Below, in pieces: positions 46,219-54,361 of a stretch of DNA of 54,361 nt. Source of the DNA: an uncultured Pelagibacteraceae bacterium (GTDB lineage: Bacteria; Pseudomonadota; Alphaproteobacteria; Pelagibacterales; Pelagibacteraceae); NCBI GenBank assembly GCA_902608385.1, contig CACLNT010000010.1, positions 1 through 54,361 on the forward strand, read 5' to 3'. The first letter of the stretch is position 1. Every line of letters begins with the position of its first letter. The position numbers were made by a program, and so were the translations under genes. The notes under the pieces are model-generated. The model had not been told where the DNA came from. It did not search any database and saw only the letters and a program-made list of their open reading frames with translations.

Positions 46219-48765
46219 GTGAACAGATACAATTTTAAAACAATTGAAAAAAAGTGGCAGGATTATTGGGAAAAAAATAACACCTTTGAAAGTGCTGTTA
46301 AAAAAGGAAAAAAAAAATTTTACTGTTTAGAAATGTTTCCCTACCCTTCTGGTAAAATCCATATGGGACACGTTAGAAATTATACAATAGGTGACGTATT
46401 AGCAAGATTTAAGATGATGAAGGGATACAACGTATTACATCCAATGGGATGGGATTCTTTTGGCTTACCTGCAGAAAATGCTGCTAGAGAAAATAATTTA
46501 GATCCAAAAACATGGACGGAATCCAACGTTTCAACAATGAAAAAGCAATTAAAAAAAATAGGTTTATCAATTGATTGGAAAAGAGAAATCTCAACTTGTT
46601 CACCTGAGTATTACAAACATCAACAGCTTTTTTTTTTAGAATTATATGACAAAGGTTTGGTTTATCGAAAAGAAAATTATGTAAATTGGGATCCTATTGA
46701 ACAAACAGTTTTAGCAAATGAACAAGTAATTGATGGTAAGGGCTGGAGATCAGGAGTAACTGTTGAAAGAAAAAAATTAAATCAATGGTTTTTTAATATT
46801 TCAAAATTTTCTGAAGAACTCCTTAAAGGACTTGATGAATTAAAAAATTGGCCAGAAAAAGTAAAAATAATGCAGAAAAATTGGATTGGAAAATCTTTTG
46901 GTTGTGAAGTTGACTTTAAAATAGAGGACAATTTACCCATTAATACTATTAAATGTTTTACAACAAGGCCAGATACTTTGTTTGGTTTTTCTTTTCTAGC
47001 TGTGTCTATCGATCATCCTATTTCAAAGCATTTTTTAAAAGATCCAAAATTTATTAAATTTAAAGAGGAATGTTCAAAAACTGGCACAACAGAAGAATCT
47101 ATTGCCATTGGTGAAAAAATTGGATTTAAAACCAATTTATTTGCTATTAACCCATTAAATGAAAAGCAAAAAGTTCCTGTATATTTTGCAAACTTTGTTT
47201 TAATGGATTATGGCTTTGGAGCAGTTTTTGGATGTCCGGCGCATGATCAAAGAGATTTAGACTTTGCAAACAAATATAACCTAAAAGTTACAACTGTAGT
47301 AAAACCCATAAATGAAGATGATAATTATAAAGTTCTTAAGGAGGCTTATACAGGACCAGGAGTTGTTATTAATTCTGATTTTTTAAATGGTCTTAAAGTT
47401 CCAGATGAATCAATTTCTAAAACTATAGAAATACTTGAAAAAAGAAAGTTAGGGGAAAAAAAAATTAACTTTAGACTTAAAGATTGGGGTGTGTCTAGAC
47501 AAAGATATTGGGGATGTCCAATACCTATAGCTTATGATGAACATGGAAAAGTTTTTCCTATAGCCAAAGAAGACTTACCGGTAAAATTACCAGAAAATAT
47601 TGATCTTAACTGTAAAGGTAATCCACTAGATAATAACAAAGAATGGAAAAAAATAAAAATAGATGGGAAAGAACTAACTAGAGAAACAGATACTTTGGAT
47701 ACATTTGTTGATTCATCTTGGTATTTTCTTAGATTTTGTTCTCCTAACAATAAAAAATATGGATTTGATTACGATGAAGCTAAATATTGGATGCCTGTTG
47801 ATCAATATATTGGTGGTGTTGAACATGCAATACTGCATTTACTTTATTCAAGATTTTTTACAAGAGCATTAAATTATAAAAATGAAAAATTCAATTTAAA
47901 TGAACCATTTCAAGGATTATTTACTCAAGGAATGGTCTGCCATGAAACTTATAAAGATGAAAATAATAAATGGTTAAGTCCCGATGAAGTTGAAATTAAA
48001 GATGGTAAAAATTATTTTCTAAAAAAAAACACAACAAAAAAAGTAATTGTTGGTCCTTCAGAATCTATGTCGAAATCAAAAAAAAACACTATTGATCCTG
48101 AACAAATTATTGAAAATTATGGCGCAGATGCTGTAAGATTATTTATGTTGTCTGACAGTCCTCCAGAAAAAGATGTTCAATGGACCGAACAAGGTATAGT
48201 TGCATGTTATAAATTTATTCAAAAATTGTGGAGCTTGCATGAAAAAATTAAGGCTAAATTAAAAATAACCGATGAGTCTAAACAAAACTCTGAAGAAATT
48301 TCAAAATTTACTAACCAACTAATTGATAAAATAAATATTAATTTGGAAAAATTTCATAACAATGTAATTGTTGCAAACTTCTATGAGACATATAACTTTC
48401 TAATTAAAGAAATAGAAAAACCAATAAGCAAGAAAAACTTAGCTGAAAACTATACGAAAATTCTTAAATTAATGTCTCCTATTTTGCCTCATTTTGCATC
48501 TGAATGCTTAGAGGAGTTGAAATGTGATAATAAACTTGATTGGCCTGTAACAGATAAAAAAGTTTCAACAGTGGAAAATTATAAAATTGTTGTTCAAATT
48601 AATGGAAAAAAGAGAGATATAATTAATACAAATTTGAATATGGATGAAAAAACATTAGTAAATGAAATAAAAAATAATTCCAAAACTAGTAAATTTTTAG
48701 AAAACAAAAATATTAGTAGGGTGATATATATTAAAAATAAACTAATAAATTTAATTATAAAATGA
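46219..48765 (+). CDS. leuS: Leucyl-tRNA synthetase
   Basis: This class I synthetase charges tRNA-Leu and edits mischarged products. It is 848 aa with a GTG start giving [14 protein letters not shown], the normal N-terminus. The HIGH motif is HMGHVRN, the editing domain has TTRPDTLFG and [13 protein letters not shown], and the KMSKS motif is [10 protein letters not shown]. The stop overlaps the lptE ATG (ATGA). It is part of the DUF3576-leuS-lptE-holA unit. Confidence 0.97.
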   Translation: MNRYNFKTIEKKWQDYWEKNNTFESAVKKGKKKFYCLEMFPYPSGKIHMGHVRNYTIGDVLARFKMMKGYNVLHPMGWDSFGLPAENAARENNLDPKTWTESNVSTMKKQLKKIGLSIDWKREISTCSPEYYKHQQLFFLELYDKGLVYRKENYVNWDPIEQTVLANEQVIDGKGWRSGVTVERKKLNQWFFNISKFSEELLKGLDELKNWPEKVKIMQKNWIGKSFGCEVDFKIEDNLPINTIKCFTTRPDTLFGFSFLAVSIDHPISKHFLKDPKFIKFKEECSKTGTTEESIAIGEKIGFKTNLFAINPLNEKQKVPVYFANFVLMDYGFGAVFGCPAHDQRDLDFANKYNLKVTTVVKPINEDDNYKVLKEAYTGPGVVINSDFLNGLKVPDESISKTIEILEKRKLGEKKINFRLKDWGVSRQRYWGCPIPIAYDEHGKVFPIAKEDLPVKLPENIDLNCKGNPLDNNKEWKKIKIDGKELTRETDTLDTFVDSSWYFLRFCSPNNKKYGFDYDEAKYWMPVDQYIGGVEHAILHLLYSRFFTRALNYKNEKFNLNEPFQGLFTQGMVCHETYKDENNKWLSPDEVEIKDGKNYFLKKNTTKKVIVGPSESMSKSKKNTIDPEQIIENYGADAVRLFMLSDSPPEKDVQWTEQGIVACYKFIQKLWSLHEKIKAKLKITDESKQNSEEISKFTNQLIDKININLEKFHNNVIVANFYETYNFLIKEIEKPISKKNLAENYTKILKLMSPILPHFASECLEELKCDNKLDWPVTDKKVSTVENYKIVVQINGKKRDIINTNLNMDEKTLVNEIKNNSKTSKFLENKNISRVIYIKNKLINLIIK

Positions 48766-49211
48766 GGAAAATAATTATTATTGTTATTACATCATTTATT
48801 CTTAATAATTGTGGATATACCCCAATATATTCTTCAAAAGAAAATAATTTTTATATAGAAAAAATATCACAAAAAAGTACAAGCAAACTAAACTCAAAAA
48901 TTGCGAATAATTTAAAAATATTTTCTAACGAAAATAGTGAAAATATAATTCAAATAGAAATTAACTCAGTTAAAACAATCGAAACTACACAAAAAGATGA
49001 TAAAGGTGATCCATCAAGATTTCAAATGACAATTGTGTTAAATATTAATATTTTTAGTGAAAAGTACAATAAAACAAAAAGTTTTTCATCAAACTTTAAT
49101 TATAATAATAATGAAGACAAATTTGCGTTAAAACAATACGAAAAAGAAATTGAAAATACTCTAATAACTAAAATAATTGAAAAGTCGGTAATATACTTAT
49201 CAGATTTTTAA
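48762..49211 (+). CDS. lptE: LPS-assembly lipoprotein LptE
   Basis: LptE plugs the LptD barrel that inserts lipopolysaccharide into the outer membrane. It is 149 aa with a short signal peptide and lipobox-like LNNC (Cys17), followed by the family start GYTPIYS. Sequence conservation in LptE is low, so the call leans on the GYxPIY motif, the size, the lipobox and the invariant position between leuS and holA in alphaproteobacteria. Confidence 0.85.
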   Translation: MRKIIIIVITSFILNNCGYTPIYSSKENNFYIEKISQKSTSKLNSKIANNLKIFSNENSENIIQIEINSVKTIETTQKDDKGDPSRFQMTIVLNINIFSEKYNKTKSFSSNFNYNNNEDKFALKQYEKEIENTLITKIIEKSVIYLSDF

Positions 49212-49212
49212 A

Positions 49213-50205
49213 ATGATAATAAAATCGTACGAAATAAATAAAATAAATTTAAAAAAAAATAGTATTTATCTTTTATACGGTGAAAATGAAGGTTTTAAAA
49301 GTAAAGTTATTAATGATTCATTTAAAAAATTCTCAAAAAATATCTATAAATATGATGAAAAAGAAATTTTAAACAATAAAGAAAATTTTTTTAATAAAAT
49401 TTTTTCTAAATCATTTTTTGAAACAGAAAAATTAATAATAATTTTAAGAAGCACTGATAAAATTGCAAATATTATTGAAGAAATTATAGAAAAAAATATA
49501 GAAGATACAAAAATAATTTTATTAGCTAATATTTTAGAAAAGAAATCAAAATTAAGAATATTATTTGAAAAAAATAAAAATATTATTTGTATTCCTTTTT
49601 ATGCTGATAACATTCAAACATTAAGCAATATTGCAAATACCTATTTTAAAGAAAAAAAAATACTAATATCTCAAGAAACGATAAATATACTAGTTACAAG
49701 ATCAAGGGGTGACAGATTAAATTTAAATAATGAAATAACAAAGATTGAAAATTTTATTAAAAATAAAAAAAAAATAAATATTGATGATATTTTAAAATTA
49801 ACTAATCTTGCAGAAAATTATAGTGTAACTGAATTAGTGGACAGCTGCCTTTCAAAAAATTCAAAAAAAACAATAAATATTTTAAATGAAAATAATTATA
49901 GTGCAGAAGATTGTATTTTAATTATCAAAACTTTTTTAATAAAAGCAAAAAGATTAAATAAATTGCAAAGTCAAACAAAAGAAAACAAAAATATTGACCA
50001 ATTAATAAACTCATTTAAACCACCTATTTTTTGGAAAGACAAAGAAATTGTTAAGGAACAAATTAAAAACTGGACATTAAAAAAAGTAGAAAATTTAATA
50101 TATAAAATTAACGATATTGAATTACTAATTAAAAAAAATTCATCAAATTCAATTAATATTTTATTTGATTTTATTATTACACAATCCAATAAAACTAATA
50201 ATTAA
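49213..50205 (+). CDS. holA: DNA polymerase III delta subunit
   Basis: HolA is the clamp-loader wrench subunit that opens the beta clamp. It is 330 aa. YLLYGENEGFKSKVI is the N-terminal block (LxGxE...) of the family. TRSRGDRLNLNNEITKIENF in the middle and the C-terminal collar domain (SAEDCILIIKTFLIKAKRL) are also typical. It starts 1 bp after lptE and overlaps convergent parB by 11 bp, with no terminator visible. Confidence 0.9.
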   Translation: MIIKSYEINKINLKKNSIYLLYGENEGFKSKVINDSFKKFSKNIYKYDEKEILNNKENFFNKIFSKSFFETEKLIIILRSTDKIANIIEEIIEKNIEDTKIILLANILEKKSKLRILFEKNKNIICIPFYADNIQTLSNIANTYFKEKKILISQETINILVTRSRGDRLNLNNEITKIENFIKNKKKINIDDILKLTNLAENYSVTELVDSCLSKNSKKTINILNENNYSAEDCILIIKTFLIKAKRLNKLQSQTKENKNIDQLINSFKPPIFWKDKEIVKEQIKNWTLKKVENLIYKINDIELLIKKNSSNSINILFDFIITQSNKTNN

Positions 50206-51043
50206 ATTTAATAACCTCAATTAATTTATTTAATTGTTCAAGATTTTTATACTCTAGAGTAATAGATCCAGCATTTTTCTTATTATTTTTAATTAAAACA
50301 TTTAATCCAATCTTTTCAATAAGACTTAGTTCAAGATTTTTTATATTTGGATCTTTTTTATTAAATTTAGGTACTTTATTAGTCCTAAATATTTTAACTA
50401 AATTTTCAGTTTGTCTAACGGATAAATTTTTTTCAATTATTTTTTTTGCTAAAAAAAGAGCATTTTCTAATCCAACCAATATTTTAGCATGACCTTGTGT
50501 TAATTTATTATTTTTAATTAAACTAACCACTTCTGGTGGTAAATTTAATAACCTTAGGCAATTTGTAACATGACTTCTGCTTTTTCCAATAAATTGTGCT
50601 ACTTTGTTTTGATCATATGAGAAATCATCAATTAACCGTTGATAACCTTGCGCTTCTTCAATTACATTAAGATCAATCCTTTGAACATTTTCCACAATTG
50701 CAAACTCAAGAGATTTAAGATCATCGGCCTCAGTTATAACAACTGGAACTTCATGAAGACCAGCGTTCTGAGCAGCTAACCACCTTCTCTCACCTGCAAT
50801 TATTTCATATTTTGATTTAAGATCTTCAGATTTTCTAACTACAATTGGTTGAATAATTCCACGCTCTTTAATCGAATTTGTTAACTCATCTATATTTTCT
50901 TGATTAAAGTTCTTTCTAGGTTGATACTTATTTCTAACTAATTCACTAATAGATAGTTTATTTATATTTGTATCTACTTTTGTATCACCAATCAAAGATG
51001 ATAATCCCCTACCCAAACCTTTTTTAATTTTTAAAGCATCCAT
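50195..51043 (-). CDS. parB: Chromosome partitioning protein ParB
   Basis: ParB is the CTPase/DNA-binding protein that loads at parS, spreads and forms the segregation complex. It is 282 aa: an N-terminal KGLGRGLSSLIG tag that contacts ParA, ISELVRNKYQPRKNF, IIQPIVVRKS, the CTP-binding box IIAGERRWLAAQNAG and ENVQRIDLNVIEEAQGY, then the helix-turn-helix (VAQFIGKSRSHVTNCLRLL). The ATG follows parA directly. Its likely target is the parS site at 52423-52440. Confidence 0.97.
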   Translation of the reverse strand: MDALKIKKGLGRGLSSLIGDTKVDTNINKLSISELVRNKYQPRKNFNQENIDELTNSIKERGIIQPIVVRKSEDLKSKYEIIAGERRWLAAQNAGLHEVPVVITEADDLKSLEFAIVENVQRIDLNVIEEAQGYQRLIDDFSYDQNKVAQFIGKSRSHVTNCLRLLNLPPEVVSLIKNNKLTQGHAKILVGLENALFLAKKIIEKNLSVRQTENLVKIFRTNKVPKFNKKDPNIKNLELSLIEKIGLNVLIKNNKKNAGSITLEYKNLEQLNKLIEVIKFNY

Positions 51044-51846
51044 TATGCAGCTGTTTCAAACTGTTTTTCTTGATTAATAAATTCATCTGTAAAGCTAAAA
51101 TAAGATTTACTTCCGGGACAAGTTTTATCATAAATTAAAACTGGGATTCCATGAGAGGGTGCTTCTGACAATCTTACATTTCTTGGTATTATAGTTGTAT
51201 AAACTTGATTAGTAAAATAATCTCTTGCTTCTTTTTCAACTTGAGAAGAAAGTTTATTTCTCTTGTCATACATTGTCAAAAGTATGCCTCTAATTTTTAA
51301 ATTAGGATTAAGATTGACTTTTACTCTGTCTATCGTTTTCATTAGTTGTGTTAATCCCTCAAGAGCAAAAAATTCAGTTTGCAAAGGTACCACTAATGAA
51401 TGAGAGGATACTAACGCCATTACAGTTAAAAGGCTTAAAGATGGCGGACAATCTATCAGTATATATTCATATTTTCCTCCAGAATCTTTTAAATAAGCCA
51501 TTAATTGATCTTTTAAAATAAAGGCTCTTTTGCTGTCTCCAGCTGTTTCTATTTCTAATCCTGAAAGATCAACATTTGATGAAAGCAATTCTAAATTTTC
51601 AAATTGAGTTTTTTTTATAACTTGAGTGATGTTTTTTGTTCCATTTAATACTCCGTAAATTGTTTCACTAGAATTATCTAAATTTGATAATCCTAATCCA
51701 GTTGTTGCATTACCTTGAGGGTCTAAATCTATTACTAAAACTTTTTTATTTTGTTGAACTAAACCTGCAGCAAGATTTATTACTGTTGTTGTTTTTCCGA
51801 CTCCGCCTTTTTGATTTATTACAGATATGATTTGTGTTTTAATCAA
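51043..51846 (-). CDS. parA: Chromosome partitioning ATPase ParA
   Basis: ParA is the deviant Walker ATPase that moves ParB-parS complexes. It is 267 aa. The deviant Walker A motif is KGGVGKTT at 13-20, followed by LVIDLDPQGNATTGLG and the A' motif DCPPSLSLLT. The start is TTG (TTGATTAAAAC), overlapping rsmG by 8 bp. It lies in the conserved mnmG-rsmG-parA-parB order found near alphaproteobacterial replication origins. Confidence 0.97.
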   Translation of the reverse strand: MIKTQIISVINQKGGVGKTTTVINLAAGLVQQNKKVLVIDLDPQGNATTGLGLSNLDNSSETIYGVLNGTKNITQVIKKTQFENLELLSSNVDLSGLEIETAGDSKRAFILKDQLMAYLKDSGGKYEYILIDCPPSLSLLTVMALVSSHSLVVPLQTEFFALEGLTQLMKTIDRVKVNLNPNLKIRGILLTMYDKRNKLSSQVEKEARDYFTNQVYTTIIPRNVRLSEAPSHGIPVLIYDKTCPGSKSYFSFTDEFINQEKQFETAA

Positions 51847-52483
51847 ATTTTTTTTTTATATTTTTTATGTTTATTAAAAATGAATCATCGCTCGTTAAAC
51901 TCATCTTTTCCTTATACTCAAATTTCCACTCCTTAAAAGCATCCTTCAAAATTTGTTTTCCATTTTTCCCCATAAATAAAATTAAATTTTTATAATTGGC
52001 AAAATTCTTAGTCATTAATTCCAATACAATTGGCAAAGGTTTAAATGCTCGTCCAATAACAATATCTGAGCTTAAATTTTTTTTTTTAAAAATATCACCC
52101 TCTATCACTTCAATGTTTAAATTTAGTTTTCGAGAAACATCTCTTAAAAAATCACTTTTAAGATGGCTTTTCTCATATAATTTAAATTTCATAGACTGAT
52201 TTAAATTTTTCATCATAATAGCAAGAACTATTCCTGGTAATCCACCTCCTGTTCCCAAATCACTACATATATTATCATTTAAATCAATAAAATCAATAGC
52301 TTGCGCAGAATCTATTATATGTCTTTCCCTTATCATTGATATTTCATCATTTTTTCTGCTTATTATGTTAATTTCTTTATTTTTTTCTATAATTAGTGAG
52401 ATAAATCTTTCAAATACTATACATGTTTCACGTGAAACATTAAATTTAGCCAGTATTGAATATTTTTTAAAATTTTCGTCCAT
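51839..52483 (-). CDS. rsmG: 16S rRNA (guanine527-N7)-methyltransferase
   Basis: RsmG (GidB) methylates G527 of 16S rRNA using SAM. It is 214 aa. The SAM motif is CSDLGTGGGLPGIVLAI, and ISRKNDEISMIRERHIIDS is the conserved block before it. Residues 15-21 (NVSRETC) are encoded by the parS palindrome, so this piece of protein is constrained by DNA function. The start overlaps the mnmG stop by one base (TAATG) and the gene overlaps parA by 8 bp. Confidence 0.96.
   Translation of the reverse strand: MDENFKKYSILAKFNVSRETCIVFERFISLIIEKNKEINIISRKNDEISMIRERHIIDSAQAIDFIDLNDNICSDLGTGGGLPGIVLAIMMKNLNQSMKFKLYEKSHLKSDFLRDVSRKLNLNIEVIEGDIFKKKNLSSDIVIGRAFKPLPIVLELMTKNFANYKNLILFMGKNGKQILKDAFKEWKFEYKEKMSLTSDDSFLINIKNIKKKFD
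52423..52440. promoter_or_regulatory. parS: parS centromere-like site inside rsmG
   Basis: ATGTTTCACGTGAAACAT is a perfect 18-bp palindrome containing the universal bacterial parS core TGTTTCACGTGAAACA with no mismatch. It lies within codons 15-21 of rsmG, about 1.4 kb from parB. ParB would load here. I saw no other exact copy in the window. Confidence 0.95.
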
Positions 52484-54354
52484 TAAGCTATATGCTTAAT
52501 AGACTTTCTTTTGACATGTGACAATAGAATATAAACTGCAGCAGGTGTAATTCCATCTATTCTTAGTGCTTGTCCCATTGTTTTTGGCTGTATTTCCTTA
52601 AATTTAGCCTTAACTTCATTTGATAATCCAGATAAAGCGTCATAATTAACCTTGTCCGGAATGATAAGATTTTCATCTCTTTTAAAAGCTAATATATCCG
52701 CTCTTTGTTTTCTTAAATATCCTCTATAATGGGCATTAATTTCAATTTGCTCATCAATTTCCTTATTAAAAAATGGTATATTTGGCCAAATTTCTCTAAT
52801 TTTAGACATTGTAACACCTTTTTGTGCTAAAACTTCGCTAGACGATCTTAAAACACCGTCTTTAGCAATTTTAATACCAAATTTATCAACTTTTGTAGGT
52901 GATATGCTGAATTTTTGCATTTTATTTATCATAATATCTATTTTAGCAGATTTATCTTCATATAAACTTTTTCTCTCGTCACTAATCAAACCTATTTTAA
53001 TACCTTTTCCTGTTAGCCTCTTGTCTGCATTATCAGATCTTAAACTTAATCTATATTCAGCTCTAGACGTAAACATTCTATATGGTTCAGCTACACCTTT
53101 TGTGACAAGATCGTCTATCATAACACCAATGTAGGCATCAGAACGATCCAAAATGAAAGGTTCAGAATTTTTAAATGATAGCGATGCATTTATACCAGCT
53201 ATTAAACCTTGGGCCGCTGCTTCCTCATAGCCAGTAGTTCCATTAACTTGTCCAGCAAGATAAAGATTGTTAATTTTTTTAGTTTCAAGGGTCAAAAAAA
53301 GTTCTCTAGGATCTACATAATCATATTCTATAGCATACCCGGGTCTTAATATTTTAACATTCTCTAAACCACTGATATTATTGACTATTTCTTGCTGTAC
53401 AACTTGTGGTAGTGATGTAGAGATACCATTTGGATAAATAGTATGGTCATTTAGCCCTTCAGGCTCTAAAAAAATCTGATGACGTTGTTTTTTAGAAAAT
53501 TTTACAATCTTATCCTCTATTGAAGGACAATATCTTGGTCCAACTCCTTTTATACTACCAGAGTACATTGCACTCTTCGTTAAATTATTTGAAATAATTT
53601 TATGTACCTTTTCATTAGTGTAAGTCATACGACAAGACACTTGTTTGTTAAAAGTTTTTTTAGTTAGAAATGAAAAGTAATACGGATCTTCATCTGCAAA
53701 CTGTTCTTCTAAATTTTGAAAATTAATTGTTCTTGCATCAAGTCTTGGCGGCGTTCCTGTTTTTAGTCTTCCAATTTTAAAATTATATTTTTTTAGTTGT
53801 TCACTTAAACCAGTAGACGGTTTTTCATCATATCTCCCAGCTGGAGTCTTTTCTTCTCCTATATGTATAAGACCATTCAAAAAAGTGCCCGTTGTGAGTA
53901 TTAACTTGCTACATGTAACTTTTTTCCCTGAAAGTGTAATGAAACCATTTATACTGTTTTTGAAAAAAATGAACTTAATTACAGGATCTGAAAAAACGCT
54001 TAAATTACAATAGTTTACAAGTTTTTCTTGCATAAATTTACGATATAACGATCTATCAGACTGAGTTCTTGGCCCTCGTACAGCAGGTCCTCTGCTTCTA
54101 TTTAATAATCTAAATTGTATTCCAGACTTGTCTGCTATTTCACCCATTAACCCATCTAAAGCATCTATCTCTCTTACAAGATGTCCTTTTCCAAGTCCTC
54201 CGATAGCAGGGTTACAAGACATCTCACCAATTGTTTCTATTTTATGTGTGAATAGGGCAGATTTTACTCCTAACCGAGCAGCTGCGGCTGCGGCTTCACA
54301 TCCAGCATGTCCACCTCCGATAACTACAACATCAAACGATAAATCATTTTTCAT
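52483..54354 (-). CDS. mnmG: tRNA uridine-5-carboxymethylaminomethyl modification enzyme MnmG (GidA)
   Basis: MnmG, with MnmE, modifies U34 of certain tRNAs using FAD and methylene-tetrahydrofolate. It is 623 aa, full length. The FAD motif is [20 protein letters not shown] near the N-terminus, then [30 protein letters not shown]-like [21 protein letters not shown] and the C-terminal helical domain. It begins 7 bp from the right edge. mnmE would be expected just beyond the window. Confidence 0.97.
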   Translation of the reverse strand: MKNDLSFDVVVIGGGHAGCEAAAAAARLGVKSALFTHKIETIGEMSCNPAIGGLGKGHLVREIDALDGLMGEIADKSGIQFRLLNRSRGPAVRGPRTQSDRSLYRKFMQEKLVNYCNLSVFSDPVIKFIFFKNSINGFITLSGKKVTCSKLILTTGTFLNGLIHIGEEKTPAGRYDEKPSTGLSEQLKKYNFKIGRLKTGTPPRLDARTINFQNLEEQFADEDPYYFSFLTKKTFNKQVSCRMTYTNEKVHKIISNNLTKSAMYSGSIKGVGPRYCPSIEDKIVKFSKKQRHQIFLEPEGLNDHTIYPNGISTSLPQVVQQEIVNNISGLENVKILRPGYAIEYDYVDPRELFLTLETKKINNLYLAGQVNGTTGYEEAAAQGLIAGINASLSFKNSEPFILDRSDAYIGVMIDDLVTKGVAEPYRMFTSRAEYRLSLRSDNADKRLTGKGIKIGLISDERKSLYEDKSAKIDIMINKMQKFSISPTKVDKFGIKIAKDGVLRSSSEVLAQKGVTMSKIREIWPNIPFFNKEIDEQIEINAHYRGYLRKQRADILAFKRDENLIIPDKVNYDALSGLSNEVKAKFKEIQPKTMGQALRIDGITPAAVYILLSHVKRKSIKHIA

Positions 54355-54361
54355 ATTTATA

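Overview
The window looks like a piece of a streamlined, AT-rich alphaproteobacterial chromosome of the SAR11 (Pelagibacterales) type. Protein-coding density is very high, and many neighbours overlap by 1-8 bp (ATGA, TTGA, TAATG junctions). Coding sequences are rich in Lys, Ile and Asn. Gene neighbourhoods are alphaproteobacterial: irr-fabA-fabB-fabI, DUF3576-leuS-lptE-holA, and mnmG-rsmG(parS)-parA-parB. I saw no tRNA, rRNA, insertion sequence, prophage or CRISPR array. The genus assignment is inferred from gene content and style, not from a database match.

Layout. 1-5.4 kb: start of mutM (minus), then a tight plus-strand run ubiE-ubiB-coaBC-dut-moeB/thiF-SH3 protein. 5.4-10.7 kb: catalase-peroxidase katG and the Fur-family regulator irr (minus), then fabA-fabB-fabI. 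10.7-11.9 kb: the most puzzling part, with sparse coding, a 22-bp repeat in two perfect copies plus two diverged ones, several micro-ORFs and bcp. 11.9-18.5 kb: the transcription/translation operon nusA-infB-rbfA-rpsO-pnp (minus), preceded by a promoter and a terminator-like hairpin that touches the nusA ribosome binding site. 18.5-24.8 kb: a minus-strand run tsaB-fur-miaB-phoH-ybeY-lnt-metK. 24.7-30 kb: a periplasmic polysaccharide deacetylase facing a Bax-like glucosaminidase, then nfu, trpS, murJ. 30-35.6 kb: maeB, a BON-domain lipoprotein, rsmI, an LpoA/LppC-like periplasmic protein, rdgB. 35.6-41.9 kb: grpE-dnaK-dnaJ, a tiny membrane protein, dapB, nth, a PfkB kinase. 41.9-45.5 kb: an ArfA-like ribosome-rescue micro-protein coupled to a regulator with a degenerate receiver, an L,D-transpeptidase-like protein, yggS, a degenerate ThiE-like protein and a porin. 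45.6-54.4 kb: DUF3576 lipoprotein, leuS, lptE, holA, then convergent parB-parA-rsmG-mnmG with a perfect parS palindrome inside rsmG. The last cluster suggests that the right end lies near the replication origin.

Most of the window is housekeeping. The points most worth a second look are the repeat family and micro-ORFs around 10.7-11.9 kb, the 35-residue ArfA-like gene missed by length cut-offs, the hairpin in the nusA leader, the divergent genes whose starts lie inside each other (tsaB/deacetylase, yggS/thiE-like), the terminator buried in the ThiE-like coding sequence, and an operator-like inverted repeat upstream of katG.
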